Shown here piece by piece: positions 25,725 through 34,380 of a DNA stretch of 64,000 nt. A program made the translations under genes and the position numbers. This stretch comes from Chryseobacterium sp. ZHDP1 (GTDB taxonomy: Bacteria; Bacteroidota; Bacteroidia; Flavobacteriales; Weeksellaceae): positions 248,001-312,000 of the forward strand of contig NZ_CP075682.1 in the NCBI RefSeq assembly GCF_018603435.1, in the 5' to 3' direction. The stretch's first letter is position 1, and the number at the start of each line of letters is the position of its first letter. The notes under the pieces were generated by a model. It did no database searches, had not been told where the DNA came from, and worked only from the letters and a program-made list of their open reading frames with translations.

Positions 25725-26198
25725 ATGAAAGATAATAAACTTAAAAATTTAAAAGATTTCTGTTTAAATACTATTTTAAACTCTAATCCTCCTTACAATC
25801 CTACTAAAATGCTCACTCAGATTAGCAGTTATATTGGTATTCTTGAGCGTCCTATATCTTTAGGCTTATTTGTGCCATGTGATATAAATGGGAAATATTT
25901 AAAACCTCCAGTTAATTTTGAAGGAAAGTTCTCAGAATATAAAACCTTACTAAAACAATATACAGAAGCTCAAGATCGTGTAATGTTTGAAGGATTCGAA
26001 ATAAGACAACATGATTGGCCTTCAAAAAAATATGAGCTCGGATTATATCATAAAGATTATGAGTGGAGTCTTGCTCAAGTTACGCCTGAATTCCGTTGGG
26101 GTTATGTAAATATTTTCAAGATAGAAGATATCACTTTATATTCTCCAAATAAAAATCTCTTTACATTCACTGAGAATGCTTTAAAATATTTTACTTAA
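25725..26198 (+). CDS. hypothetical early protein
   Basis: The 157-residue protein has a helical N-terminus and an aromatic-rich C-terminal half (EIRQHDWPSKKYELGLYH, EFRWGYVNIF). It is 5 bases after the previous gene. No signal peptide or known motif. Confidence 0.5.
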   Translation: MKDNKLKNLKDFCLNTILNSNPPYNPTKMLTQISSYIGILERPISLGLFVPCDINGKYLKPPVNFEGKFSEYKTLLKQYTEAQDRVMFEGFEIRQHDWPSKKYELGLYHKDYEWSLAQVTPEFRWGYVNIFKIEDITLYSPNKNLFTFTENALKYFT

Positions 26199-26213
26199 AA
26201 CTAATTGTATTAT

Positions 26214-26480
26214 ATGAAAGACAACGGTTATTATAAAATAGAAGATTCTCCGGAAGGAAACAAGATTATAACTCTCTATCATGGTTGTATCGTTGACTTT
26301 GAAATTCTCATCCGGGAAATTATCGGAAGTACAGTTTTACAGCATAAAGATCTTGAACTGGAAAAGCCAAAGCATTCCTGGGAACAAAAAGATGATCGCG
26401 TCAAAGTAAACCGAACAACGACGATCGAAATAAAAACAATAGAAAAGATCAGAACAAAAAAATTAAGGGCTTTTAAGTGA
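26214..26480 (+). CDS. small basic hypothetical protein
   Basis: This 88-residue protein is read from the ATG at 26214 (the in-frame TTG at 26205 is weaker). It has a hydrophobic N-terminal half and a Lys/Arg-rich C-terminus (KVNRTTTIEIKTIEKIRTKK). It is the last gene of the early block before a strong terminator. Confidence 0.5.
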   Translation: MKDNGYYKIEDSPEGNKIITLYHGCIVDFEILIREIIGSTVLQHKDLELEKPKHSWEQKDDRVKVNRTTTIEIKTIEKIRTKKLRAFK

Positions 26481-26522
26481 CTCCAAGCCCTTACATCCTT
26501 ACAGAAAATCAATAAAAAACCC

Positions 26523-26552
26523 ATCCCTGGCGAAAGCCGGGGATTCCTTTTT
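26523..26552 (+). terminator. terminator of the early gene block
   Basis: A nine-base stem (26523-26531 with 26536-26544), a GAAA tetraloop and a T-run; one G-T pair. A strong intrinsic terminator closing the early transcript. Confidence 0.8.
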
Positions 26553-26623
26553 TCTAAACACCCGGGAACGCGCTTTGCATCTCCCTCTCCTCTCCACCTC
26601 TAAAAATTTTTAAGCTTGAAAAT

Positions 26624-26820
26624 GTAATTCTGTAATGGAGTAGGCAAGGTTTTGAAACTCTATTAATTACACTTTTTTTTTAAGACTGTAACTGTTTAAA
26701 GAGTTACAGAATTATCTGTAATAAAATAGAGAGTTACACAATTGAAAATTCGATCGAATTTTGTTTACACTTTCAAAAAATGCTGTAAAAACTTTAGTGT
26801 TGGGAGGTTTACAGAATTAC
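26624..26820. repeat. TTACAGAATTAC repeats in the early/late junction
   Basis: The 12-mer TTACAGAATTAC occurs inverted at 26624-26635, with one change at 26704-26715, and exactly at 26809-26820. The middle copy is part of TTACAGA-N4-TCTGTAA (26704-26721). AATTACACTTTT-like strings lie between. Related sequences recur at 35903-35968. These may be binding sites for a regulator, or iterons of a replication origin. The 427-base gap (26481-26907) has no gene. Confidence 0.5.
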
Positions 26821-26907
26821 ACTTTTACAAGTGCATTTTTAAGTGTTTTTTATGCTTTCACATGAGCAGATTTGTTTTTTATTTGCGGCTAAAACCAATT
26901 TTATTAT

Positions 26908-27366
26908 ATGCAACAAATCACCTTACATCTATCTGTTCCCAGATATGTAAAAAAAATCCTTCAGTTTAAATATGGTGACGATTACAAGGCGCGGGAAGAT
27001 ACTTTGCTCGGAATGGTTGTCCTGAACACTCTACAAAAAAAATCTGAGCGAAATTATACTTACAAAAGAACAAATTCTGATATCACATATTTCAGTTTGA
27101 AAGTAGGAATTGATAAAGCCAGCCGAAAAGGTTTTCAACATAATCAGAGCAAAGCGTATCAAATTTCCAAGGCAATTGAACGCGATATCAGAGAAAAGCT
27201 GTACACAGAAGCTGTTACCAATGAAATTAATTACGGAATAGATTTTAAAACTACTATTCAAAATTTCTTAGATCTGTATGATATCGCTGAAGATGAACTT
27301 TCGTATGAGACAATCCGGAAAGATTTTAACCGGTGGAAACATCAAAACATCAAAAAATTTAAGTAA
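26908..27366 (+). CDS. putative DNA-binding regulator at the early/late junction
   Basis: The 152-residue, basic protein contains several Lys/Arg-rich helices (KFKYGDDYKAREDTLLGMV, KAYQISKAIERDIREKLY) and a C-terminal basic tail. It is alone on its transcript after the early terminator and downstream of the TTACAGAATTAC repeats, with a TTTATTTG box (26878-26885) 22 bases upstream of its start. That position fits a late-gene activator or a replication initiator that binds the repeats. No recognisable domain was identified by eye, so this is inference from position and charge. Confidence 0.45.
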   Translation: MQQITLHLSVPRYVKKILQFKYGDDYKAREDTLLGMVVLNTLQKKSERNYTYKRTNSDITYFSLKVGIDKASRKGFQHNQSKAYQISKAIERDIREKLYTEAVTNEINYGIDFKTTIQNFLDLYDIAEDELSYETIRKDFNRWKHQNIKKFK

Positions 27367-27372
27367 AATATT

Positions 27373-27400
27373 TGTGTAAAATTGCGACAAAAAAATGGAA
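27373..27400 (+). repeat. 28-base leader repeat, copy 1
   Basis: The 28 bases ending in the start codon region of the 27395 gene match 40108-40135 with one difference (core TGCGACAAAAAAATGGAA). The two genes they precede are unrelated, so the repeat is a shared leader or operator. Confidence 0.5.
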
Positions 27401-27853
27401 GTATTTTTTAACAATCTTGAAAACTTTTTCCGGGAAATAAGATCCGTGGAAATCTATAATGCAGATGATGTTTTTTACATCAATGCTTACAACGGAATTT
27501 TTCCGCCAAAATCAAAAGCTTTATACATTTTTGATGAGTTGGTTCCGGAAACTTTCTCCAGGAAGATATCTTCCAAAACAAGGAACGGAAACCCTTTCAC
27601 CGATATAGATGTGAGCTTTCCTTTGTTGGATATGTCACTCGAAAACATTAGTAAATGCGAGGAATATTTTAATAAAAAATGTTTTGCTGTTGTCTTTGTG
27701 GCTAATACCGTTAAAACTTTGCTGGGTAATGCTTCTGAATCGTTAAGAGTCGATTTTATCGATAATAAGAATGAAGACGGCTCCGGTAACGATGAATATA
27801 CCATTGCGATATCTGGAGAAACTATTTTAAAACCAAAATTGCAAAGTCTATGA
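27395..27853 (+). CDS. hypothetical protein at start of head module
   Basis: The 152-residue soluble protein is beta-rich with acidic loops and ends PKLQSL. It is the first gene of the structural half, overlapping the next by 4 bases, so it is likely translated with it. Neck or capsid-associated role is possible from position only. Confidence 0.5.
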   Translation: MEVFFNNLENFFREIRSVEIYNADDVFYINAYNGIFPPKSKALYIFDELVPETFSRKISSKTRNGNPFTDIDVSFPLLDMSLENISKCEEYFNKKCFAVVFVANTVKTLLGNASESLRVDFIDNKNEDGSGNDEYTIAISGETILKPKLQSL

Positions 27854-28128
27854 AAGTAAAACTTTTAAAAAAGATCAGAACCCGATTCAGTATTGTTCCT
27901 AAAGGTTATGAATTTGAACCATATCGAATATATCAACACAATATTTTCGATGATAAAACTGCAGAAGAGCACGTAATTTTTGGAAATGAAACAGAAAGTA
28001 TACTGATGTATATATGTCATTGTCTTGACACACCATTTTTCAAGTATAGTGCATGGTTTAATCGTAAACTTATAAGAAGAAGAAGTGCAGCACTAAGAAA
28101 GAAATATTTTCCTTTTCGTAAAAAATAA
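27850..28128 (+). CDS. small basic hypothetical protein
   Basis: This 92-residue protein has a strongly basic C-terminus (NRKLIRRRSAALRKKYFPFRKK read in parts) that could bind DNA. It starts with ATGA overlap on the preceding gene. It ends one base before the TGTCCTTT promoter that drives the capsid genes. Confidence 0.5.
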   Translation: MKVKLLKKIRTRFSIVPKGYEFEPYRIYQHNIFDDKTAEEHVIFGNETESILMYICHCLDTPFFKYSAWFNRKLIRRRSAALRKKYFPFRKK

Positions 28129-28164
28129 TGTCCTTTCCAAGCTTTTAATGTAAACACACTTTTG
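28129..28164 (+). promoter_or_regulatory. phage-type promoter before the capsid operon
   Basis: TGTCCTTT at 28129-28136 with CACTTTTG ending 28164; spacing identical to the other copies. It is 17 bases upstream of the protease gene. Confidence 0.6.
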
Positions 28165-28181
28165 TCCGTGAAATCTACAAG

Positions 28182-28997
28182 ATGCACGGACAAAATATTT
28201 TTTTAAACCAACCTCTGGCAATAGATAAAAATTATCTACTGTCAACTATCGCGAATATTATTTCTGGATATCAGCAAAAGAATTTCTCTTCAGCTGAAAG
28301 TATTCTTCAGAAAGCTCAGAGTAAGATCGAAATGCAGGCGAATTCTGCAGTGACTTCAGGAGCTGACGTTTTCCCGGTTGTTTTAGATATCAATGGTCCG
28401 ATTATAAAATATTCGTCCTGGTACTATTTAGGAACTCAGGACATCATTGCGATTTTACGAAGACTTGACAGAAATTCTTCTGTTTCTGGAATTGTACTGA
28501 ATATTGACTCTGGAGGCGGAATGGTATCCGGAACCGCGGAACTAACCCACACAATCAAAAATTTAAGCAAACCAACTATTGCGTACACCGGAGGTTATAT
28601 GTGCTCCGCCGCTATGGATATCGCTTCCGGAGCTCAATTCAGAATGGCAAATCCTTTTGCTGATTTAATTGGTTCGATTGGAACCATGCTTTCTTATCAA
28701 GATTTCTCAAAAATGTTCGAAAAATGGGGCGCTACTATTTACGAAATCTACGCTCCACAATCCACAGAAAAAAATAAAGAATTCCGAGATCTCCAGGCTG
28801 GAGATTCAAAAGCTTACGAGCAAAGGCTGAAAGAAATGACGGCTGACTTCATTTCCAGAATGCAGGAAAATCTGAAGGAAACATTGAAAGATGATGAATT
28901 GGTGATGAAGGGTAAAACCTACACTCCAAAACAAGCGCTTTCTGTAGGCTTAATCAACGAAATCGGAACTCTGGACGATGCTTTAGCAAAATTTTAA
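28182..28997 (+). CDS. S49-family prohead protease
   Basis: The 271-residue protein has the S49/SppA-ClpP-like signature: LNIDSGGGMVSGTAEL (oxyanion Gly-rich loop, about 105-120) and the catalytic-Ser segment GGYMCSAAMDIASG (Ser near 142), followed by DLIGSIGTMLSYQDF. S49 peptidases act as head maturation proteases in many tailed phages, processing scaffold and capsid. It is followed by a scaffold-like gene and the capsid gene, exactly the expected order. No signal peptide, unlike host SppA, which supports the phage role. Confidence 0.85.
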   Translation: MHGQNIFLNQPLAIDKNYLLSTIANIISGYQQKNFSSAESILQKAQSKIEMQANSAVTSGADVFPVVLDINGPIIKYSSWYYLGTQDIIAILRRLDRNSSVSGIVLNIDSGGGMVSGTAELTHTIKNLSKPTIAYTGGYMCSAAMDIASGAQFRMANPFADLIGSIGTMLSYQDFSKMFEKWGATIYEIYAPQSTEKNKEFRDLQAGDSKAYEQRLKEMTADFISRMQENLKETLKDDELVMKGKTYTPKQALSVGLINEIGTLDDALAKF

Positions 28998-29008
28998 AAT
29001 CAAAATAA

Positions 29009-29449
29009 ATGAAGAAAGTACTAGCTGTTTTAGGATTACAAGCCTTCACATTCCACAATAATTTTTGGGGTGCTGGTGAAGCTCATGTAAAACTTGATAA
29101 TAAGCAGCTTCAATTAATCGAAGACGCTTTAGAGAAAAACGAAGCTGAAAATACTCCGGCTGAAGGCGCTGAATCTTTAGCAGATCTACAAGCTAAAGTC
29201 TCAGGTTTTGAGGCAAACGAAATTTCTATCCAGGAAGCTGTCACTGCAGCTTTAAACCTGAATGGTATTGAAGCGGCTGAAGGGCAAACGGTAGCTCAGG
29301 CTATTGAAGCTCTGGGAACAAAGTGTAAAGAGTACGGTGATTCCAAAGAAACTCACTCAATCATTCAAACCGACGGCAAAGAAAAACCTGCTGCAGATGG
29401 ATTGCAAAACGGTTTCTACGATCCAAAAGCACCTCATAATCAAATCTAA
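29009..29449 (+). CDS. putative capsid scaffold/assembly protein
   Basis: This 146-residue acidic, mostly helical protein lies between protease and capsid genes, where scaffolds sit. Heptad-like segments occur at about 28-60 and 60-80. The N-terminus (MKKVLAVLGLQAF) is hydrophobic but lacks a clear cleavage site. A processed scaffold is the best guess. Confidence 0.5.
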   Translation: MKKVLAVLGLQAFTFHNNFWGAGEAHVKLDNKQLQLIEDALEKNEAENTPAEGAESLADLQAKVSGFEANEISIQEAVTAALNLNGIEAAEGQTVAQAIEALGTKCKEYGDSKETHSIIQTDGKEKPAADGLQNGFYDPKAPHNQI

Positions 29450-29460
29450 ATTTTTACGAC

Positions 29461-30468
29461 ATGGCAGAAATTAATGTTAATGCAATCAAAAATGAGGTAA
29501 TTCGTTACGGTACAGCCAATCCAATGGCATTAACTCCGGCGGTTTTATCTCAAAATATTCTTTTAAATCAGCTTGCAAAACCTTTGTCAAAGGTAAAAGG
29601 AAAATGGTCTTTTCCTTCTGTATTAATGACAAACTTACTTCAGGCTTTCTCAGATACATGGACACCTTACGGTGCTGTTCAATTTGCAAATAAAACAGCA
29701 AAGAACTTCCAATTAAAAGTCAATCTTCCAATCAATCCTTACGATGTTTACGGTTCATGGGTTGAAGATCTTTACCAGGAAGATAAAAAGCCTAACGAGA
29801 TGCCAATCTCAAAATATATCGTGGATATGATCGCGGGCAAAATGATTTCTGAATTAGCTACAGCTTCAATTGTTGCAAAATTTGATCAGGCTCAGGTTGG
29901 ATCTCCGAACCCAGATCCTACAAAGATTATGGACGGTATTAATGAAGTTGTTACTGGAATTGTTGCTGATACAACAAACCCGGCTTTCTTAATTCCAATT
30001 GATGCAGCTCTGGCGAACGATCCTGTAGCAAAAGTAAACGCTTTTGAAAGAAGTCTTCCTCAAAATGTTCCGGTTTCAAATATCCTGGTTCCTTTGGATT
30101 TCTTCTTCGATTATGTTGAAGCTCGTGAAACTCCTTCTGATCAGGTTATCGATTACAACGCAGCTTACAGGAAAAAAACGAAATACGGAAGAAACTTAAT
30201 TGGAGTTCCCGGATTAACGAAAATGATGGCTTGGGTTGATGGAAACCTTTTCAGACTCTATGACAGAAAAGATAATCCGGCTCAGATCGATGATGTTCAG
30301 ATCCAGGATTACGTGATGAAGATCTTCATCCAGTTCCATTTAGGTTATGATTTCGCGATCAACCAATATGTATTTGTTGAAACTTCTGATGCTGCAAAGA
30401 AAAGAGGTCTTAACAATGCTGTTCAGAATAAACTGTACTATCCTAACGAGTTAACATTGACTGTATAA
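29461..30468 (+). CDS. major capsid protein
   Basis: The 335-residue protein begins with a helical N-terminus (about 1-70), followed by mixed alpha/beta sequence with no signal peptide. Size, position directly after protease and scaffold-like gene, and abundance-type codon use fit the HK97-fold major capsid protein. No single diagnostic motif is visible. It overlaps the following gene by one base (TAATG). Confidence 0.7.
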   Translation: MAEINVNAIKNEVIRYGTANPMALTPAVLSQNILLNQLAKPLSKVKGKWSFPSVLMTNLLQAFSDTWTPYGAVQFANKTAKNFQLKVNLPINPYDVYGSWVEDLYQEDKKPNEMPISKYIVDMIAGKMISELATASIVAKFDQAQVGSPNPDPTKIMDGINEVVTGIVADTTNPAFLIPIDAALANDPVAKVNAFERSLPQNVPVSNILVPLDFFFDYVEARETPSDQVIDYNAAYRKKTKYGRNLIGVPGLTKMMAWVDGNLFRLYDRKDNPAQIDDVQIQDYVMKIFIQFHLGYDFAINQYVFVETSDAAKKRGLNNAVQNKLYYPNELTLTV

Positions 30469-30902
30469 TGGAAAAGAAGGTCACAGAAAAAAAAGCTACT
30501 CCTCTTACTGAGGAGCAGCTTTCAGCAAAAGAAGTTGAACTGAATTCCCTGGCTGAAACTTTAGCTCAAGAAAAAAAGGATTTCGAAACTGAGAAGGAAG
30601 AATTCAAAAATCATATTGATTCTGAAAATAAAAAATTATCTGAAGGTTTTGCAGATCTGGAGGAAAAGCAAAAAGAGTTCGACGAAAAGGTCGCTCAACT
30701 TTCTGAAACTCCGGAGAAAGAAGAAAAGGCTGTAGAGCCTTTGAAATGTACCTACGATAACGAAGAGTATCAATTTCACCCGGATGCTCCGGAACTGATC
30801 CTGTTCGATGGGAAAGGCTGGACACACCAGGAAATTATTGACGACAAAAATGTTCTCCTTCAGATCATCGGAGGTGGACTTGGTTTAATCACAAAAATTT
30901 AA
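30468..30902 (+). CDS. coiled-coil head-associated protein
   Basis: The 144-residue protein has a long charged coiled coil (about 15-90, Glu/Lys heptads) and a C-terminal folded part (ILFDGKGWTHQEIIDD; end GGGLGLITKI). Immediately downstream of the capsid gene, so it could be a decoration or head-completion protein. Function inferred from position. Confidence 0.5.
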   Translation: MEKKVTEKKATPLTEEQLSAKEVELNSLAETLAQEKKDFETEKEEFKNHIDSENKKLSEGFADLEEKQKEFDEKVAQLSETPEKEEKAVEPLKCTYDNEEYQFHPDAPELILFDGKGWTHQEIIDDKNVLLQIIGGGLGLITKI

Positions 30903-30906
30903 TTCA

Positions 30907-31470
30907 ATGCCAGATAATTGTTCATTTGAAACGGTAAGAACCGAGAATTTAGGTTTTTGCCCAAACGAAGAAGTTGTAGGAGGTGTAAAAGCAGAAGTTG
31001 CTCACATTCCAATGGCTCAACTTCAAACTATTACTAAACCGACTATTACTGAAGATACTACTTATGAAGATAGTATCAAAATTCCTAACACCGGACTTGT
31101 CCCGGTTACCGGAAAAGGTTTTAAAAAAATGACTTTGACGATCGATGAAAACGAGCTGAAAAGTAATTTAGTTGGTAACAAAGGAAACTTGAAAGACCAG
31201 GCTCAATTTGATGGGATGCTTCCTAATTTCATTGCGAAAACTCAAGGATTTATTAAGAGACACAAAAACACTCCAATGTGTTATGTAATTACTGATAGTA
31301 CCGGTAAAAAATGGGTTTTACTTGATGCTTACATGACAAAGGCGGATTCCACAACAGCAAAAAAATACGAAGAAAGCGCCGGAACTGCTTTTAATGTAAT
31401 TTCAAACGGTCCTTTATATTCTTATGAAGGTACTCTGACTATTTTAGCTGACGAACCTGCAACTCCGTAA
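30907..31470 (+). CDS. structural protein, tail-tube-like paralogue 1
   Basis: The 187-residue, beta-rich protein shares its plan with the 41065-41655 product: both have DENELK in the first half, a TP/VP-rich aromatic strand, KWVLLDAYM versus NWQIGHSVN, and KKYEESAGTA versus KKYEDNSGAA near the end. Such sandwich-fold proteins in tailed phages are often tail-tube or head-tail adaptor proteins. Whether this one is the major tail protein is not certain. It precedes a small gene and then a terminator. Confidence 0.5.
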   Translation: MPDNCSFETVRTENLGFCPNEEVVGGVKAEVAHIPMAQLQTITKPTITEDTTYEDSIKIPNTGLVPVTGKGFKKMTLTIDENELKSNLVGNKGNLKDQAQFDGMLPNFIAKTQGFIKRHKNTPMCYVITDSTGKKWVLLDAYMTKADSTTAKKYEESAGTAFNVISNGPLYSYEGTLTILADEPATP

Positions 31471-31472
31471 TT

Positions 31473-31784
31473 ATGGCTGATACAAATCAATTTTTCATAT
31501 TAACTGTAACTAAAGGCTCCGAGATGATCGGAGCCGATGGTTCCAAAACGACTTTGAACGATGTTCCTAAAAATGCTCTGGAATATTGGGAATCCGGAAA
31601 TTATGCTTTTTGCTTAAAAAAAGATACTGCAGCTGAATTATTCAAAGATTATTCAAAAGAGCAGATCCAGAAACTGATCGAGATCAGAACTCCGATCGGT
31701 TACAAAGGTGAACTTGATACATTGAATTCTTTACTTAAAAAATCTGCAAAGGTTCAAGCTCCAGCTGAAGCAAAGAAAAATTAA
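31473..31784 (+). CDS. small hypothetical structural-module protein
   Basis: The 103-residue protein has a beta-rich start (FFILTVTKGSEMIGADG) and helical C-terminus ending in Lys/Ala. It is 2 bases after the preceding gene and is the last gene before a terminator. Function unknown. Confidence 0.5.
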   Translation: MADTNQFFILTVTKGSEMIGADGSKTTLNDVPKNALEYWESGNYAFCLKKDTAAELFKDYSKEQIQKLIEIRTPIGYKGELDTLNSLLKKSAKVQAPAEAKKN

Positions 31785-31836
31785 CTACTTATTCCGACTG
31801 TTTTAATTATAAATGTTTTTATTATTTATTATTTTT

Positions 31837-31859
31837 CCTCCTGTAATGGGAGGTTTTTT
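31837..31859 (+). terminator. terminator after the capsid operon
   Basis: CCTCC (31837-31841) pairs with GGAGG (31849-31853), followed by TTTTTT. It ends 3 bases before the next start codon, so the downstream gene may need read-through or its own start. Confidence 0.55.
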
Positions 31860-31862
31860 ATT

Positions 31863-32552
31863 ATGAGAACACACGCTGAAAATATAGAATTGTACCTTTC
31901 TTCCGGAGGAGATCCGAGACTGGCCAAACTTCATAAAACATCTACTTTACAAAATAGATCCAGAATTGTTTATCTACTTTCCAAAATTCAAAAGTTGGAA
32001 AACACTTCTGAAGTAAAAATTCCTGAAGAGAAAATAATTACTCCGGATCCAGAAGTTCATATAAAGCCAAATCCTGAAAGGCCTAAATTTATAGGGGAAA
32101 TCATGCAATATCCTGTAGAGCTCCACTCAACTTATAACGAAACAGAAAATCTTTGGTTTAAGTACTGCAGTTTGAAACTGGATCTGAACCAGGTTCCGCC
32201 TGCAGAAGAAAAAAAGGCGTTGGAGATTCAGAATAAAATTATGGATCTATTTAAAAGATTTGATATCTGTAAGAAAATTTTAGATCATTATTTGGTACAC
32301 AAACATATACTACCGACCGAAAGTAAAAGAGATTTTGAAAATTTTACTCCATTGCAGCTGGACCAGGAAAGAAGAAATATGGAATCACTGATCTGCAGGA
32401 GAAGGCAAACTATTAAGAAAATGGAAGAAGACCTTCCGGAAGAATCGGATCCGGTTTTTAATAGAAGATTGAGCTCACTTAATCATAAAAAAGAGCAGCT
32501 GCAGGAATATATTTTAGATCAGGAAAAAATTAATAAACTATTGCACAATTAG
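31863..32552 (+). CDS. helical hypothetical protein
   Basis: The 229-residue, charged, mostly helical protein has a Pro-rich linker (about 60-85) and coiled-coil-like C-terminal part (about 160-225). No signal peptide. Start lies 3 bases after a terminator T-run. Role unknown; position suggests a structural or assembly role. Confidence 0.5.
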   Translation: MRTHAENIELYLSSGGDPRLAKLHKTSTLQNRSRIVYLLSKIQKLENTSEVKIPEEKIITPDPEVHIKPNPERPKFIGEIMQYPVELHSTYNETENLWFKYCSLKLDLNQVPPAEEKKALEIQNKIMDLFKRFDICKKILDHYLVHKHILPTESKRDFENFTPLQLDQERRNMESLICRRRQTIKKMEEDLPEESDPVFNRRLSSLNHKKEQLQEYILDQEKINKLLHN

Positions 32553-32571
32553 CAGACAACGTTTTTATTTG
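32540..32571 (+). promoter_or_regulatory. host-type promoter before a lipoprotein
   Basis: ATTG at 32540-32543 and TTTATTTG at 32564-32571 lie at the distance of the Bacteroidota -33/-7 boxes. The lipoprotein starts 13 bases downstream. A host-type rather than TGTCCTTT-type promoter suggests expression in the lysogen. Confidence 0.45.
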
Positions 32572-32583
32572 GCAAAAAATATT

Positions 32584-33114
32584 ATGAAACAGATCTTTAA
32601 ATTATTTTTAACATTCTCATTTTTACTTTTTGCATTCTCATGTAATAAAAAGCAACCGACTCACAACACTGCCTGGAATTCTTCCGGAAACAATATGGTA
32701 AAAGTTCAATCCTACGATAATAATGGAAACCTTATTGAGTATTTTATGGCTTATACTTTATTTAATCGTCTTTATAGTACTGGAGGGTATGGAGCTGTAA
32801 ATAATTATTATTATCATAACAGACCTGCTTTCGATAGATCTTATCAGAATTATAGCCGTCAATATTCTTATTCAAAAAGTCCGAAAAATAGGGTTAATCC
32901 TATTATTAATAAAAATTATAAAAAGGCTGCAGTCCGGTCTTTTAAAAATTCTACACCTGGTAAAATTACTTCAAGTAAAAAAAGTTTTTTTGCGAGCTTC
33001 AGGAGAAGTTCTCCAAGTTCTGCTAACCGTTCATCATTCAGAAATAGTTCCTCAAGCTTCAGGAGTAGTAGCTCTTTCAGGTCATCAAGCAGTTTCAGAA
33101 GTTCAAGACGTTAA
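32584..33114 (+). CDS. Ser/Arg-rich lipoprotein
   Basis: The 176-residue protein has a lipobox (LFAFSC; Cys near residue 20). The mature part is rich in Tyr, Asn, Arg and Ser, and ends in repeated SFRSS units (about 135-176). I chose the ATG at 32584 over an upstream TTG because it gives a normal lipoprotein signal. With its own host-type promoter inside the structural genes it looks like a moron. A surface role such as blocking superinfection is possible but unproven. Confidence 0.6.
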   Translation: MKQIFKLFLTFSFLLFAFSCNKKQPTHNTAWNSSGNNMVKVQSYDNNGNLIEYFMAYTLFNRLYSTGGYGAVNNYYYHNRPAFDRSYQNYSRQYSYSKSPKNRVNPIINKNYKKAAVRSFKNSTPGKITSSKKSFFASFRRSSPSSANRSSFRNSSSSFRSSSSFRSSSSFRSSRR

Positions 33115-33129
33115 TAATTTAGAATTAAT

Positions 33130-33657
33130 ATGTGTACAAATAATTACAAAATAGAATGTCCTGTAGAAAAAAAAGCGGTTAATTTTAAAGAATTTAGGAC
33201 AGAAATTATAGTTGATAATGAGATAGGCCAAATTTTAGATTCTCTTCAAAAGTATGATTTATGCGCTTTGGAATATGGTCTTTTTGATGATTCAGGACTA
33301 TATAAGGCTACAGTCCAATATAGATATGGTTACTTAAATGAGTACACTTTTAGTTTTCCATTTAGATTTAATCACAAACGACATCATTTAAAAAGAATGT
33401 TGATCGCTGCAGGTGGCTTCATTACTCAAGAAGGAAAAATCCCCGAGATCATTCATTTTAAAGGAATGAGAGATATTGACGTTTATTTTGTTTTGACTGA
33501 TACTAATTTAATAATTGATGTTCAATTTTTACCATTAGAAAAAAGACTTTATGATGCTTTAATTCCTGGTAAAAAATCCCTGGAGAACCTAATTGAAAAT
33601 ACTGAACTTAACTACCTTCTACAAAATCACATTTCAAAATTTTCATTTAATGACTAA
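33130..33657 (+). CDS. hypothetical protein
   Basis: The 175-residue, soluble protein has no motif I recognise; it is beta-rich with basic patches (RFNHKRHHLKRM). It overlaps the next gene by 8 bases. Confidence 0.5.
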   Translation: MCTNNYKIECPVEKKAVNFKEFRTEIIVDNEIGQILDSLQKYDLCALEYGLFDDSGLYKATVQYRYGYLNEYTFSFPFRFNHKRHHLKRMLIAAGGFITQEGKIPEIIHFKGMRDIDVYFVLTDTNLIIDVQFLPLEKRLYDALIPGKKSLENLIENTELNYLLQNHISKFSFND

Positions 33658-33877
33658 TAAAAAGCGTATAAGCAAACGGATTAAAATACTTCAAAAAAGA
33701 AAATATATTATCGGATATTTAATAATGGGTAATGGTTCAATAATCAAACTTAGGAATATTAAATGTGGCCAAAAGTATAAAGGAAAGAAGATTGGATCAG
33801 TCAAATTGTTTAACCATCATAAAATGGCATGGGACTTTACAATAAACTTTAAAGAAAATAACAAAGCACCTGAATAA
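33650..33877 (+). CDS. small basic protein
   Basis: This 75-residue, strongly basic protein (KKRISKRIKILQKRKY) is read from the ATG at 33650; the longer frame starts at a TTG and overlaps more. A nucleic-acid-binding role is possible. It is the last gene before a terminator. Confidence 0.5.
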   Translation: MTNKKRISKRIKILQKRKYIIGYLIMGNGSIIKLRNIKCGQKYKGKKIGSVKLFNHHKMAWDFTINFKENNKAPE

Positions 33878-33892
33878 TCAGGTGCTTCTTTT
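33865..33892 (+). terminator. terminator
   Basis: AGCACCTGA (33865-33873), loop ATAA, TCAGGTGCT (33878-33886), then TCTTTTT. It closes the plus-strand transcript before the convergent hicB gene. Confidence 0.75.
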
Positions 33893-33923
33893 TGGAAATT
33901 GTAGTAAAAGTGTTGAATTAATA

Positions 33924-34322
33924 CTAGAGTTCTATTTCCAATAATTCTTTACCTAAAGAGTGCAAAGCCTCTTCAATTTTCTTCTTTTGTGCAGCTCTAG
34001 GCTTCTTTACACCTTTAGAGTATTGAGACGTCAAATCCGGATTAATTCCGGTTAATCTTTCAATTACTGCAGCTGAAAAAATTCCTTTATAATATTGCAA
34101 TAAACTTTCAACATCGAACTGATATTTAATATCATATTCTCCCAATAAAATTTTAGGGATATTTTCTTCAGTATTATTTTCTTTTAGAATTCTTATGGCT
34201 TTTAAAGCGGATTGTTTTGCTTCCTGGGGCGTGGTTCCTCCACCATAAACACCCTCAACATTTTCGGCGTATGAAGAGAACATATCAGCCGATCTTTCAA
34301 TAATAATTTTAACTGTTTTCAT
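33924..34322 (-). CDS. hicB: HicB-family antitoxin
   Basis: The 132-residue protein has the HicB partial RNase-H-like N-terminus (YAENVEGVYGGGTTPQEAKQ; the Gly-rich strand and helix) and a C-terminal helix-turn-helix-like part (about 85-132, LTSQYSKGVKKPRAAQKKKI). I chose the ATG at 34320-34322 because the longer frame runs into hicA. It lies directly after hicA on the minus strand, the usual hicAB order. It would neutralise HicA and repress the operon through the palindrome upstream. Placed against the direction of the head genes, it is an addiction or anti-phage moron. Confidence 0.8.
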   Translation of the reverse strand: MKTVKIIIERSADMFSSYAENVEGVYGGGTTPQEAKQSALKAIRILKENNTEENIPKILLGEYDIKYQFDVESLLQYYKGIFSAAVIERLTGINPDLTSQYSKGVKKPRAAQKKKIEEALHSLGKELLEIEL

Positions 34323-34380
34323 ATAATTTAAATTTTTGAACTTATTCGTTCTGATATCAAACGATATTAAAGATAGGGGC

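Noticed and set aside
26742-26969. 75-residue plus-strand open frame in the repeat region
   Set aside because: Its composition (Cys/Phe/Lys-rich, no domain) and overlap with the 26908 gene show it is a chance frame.
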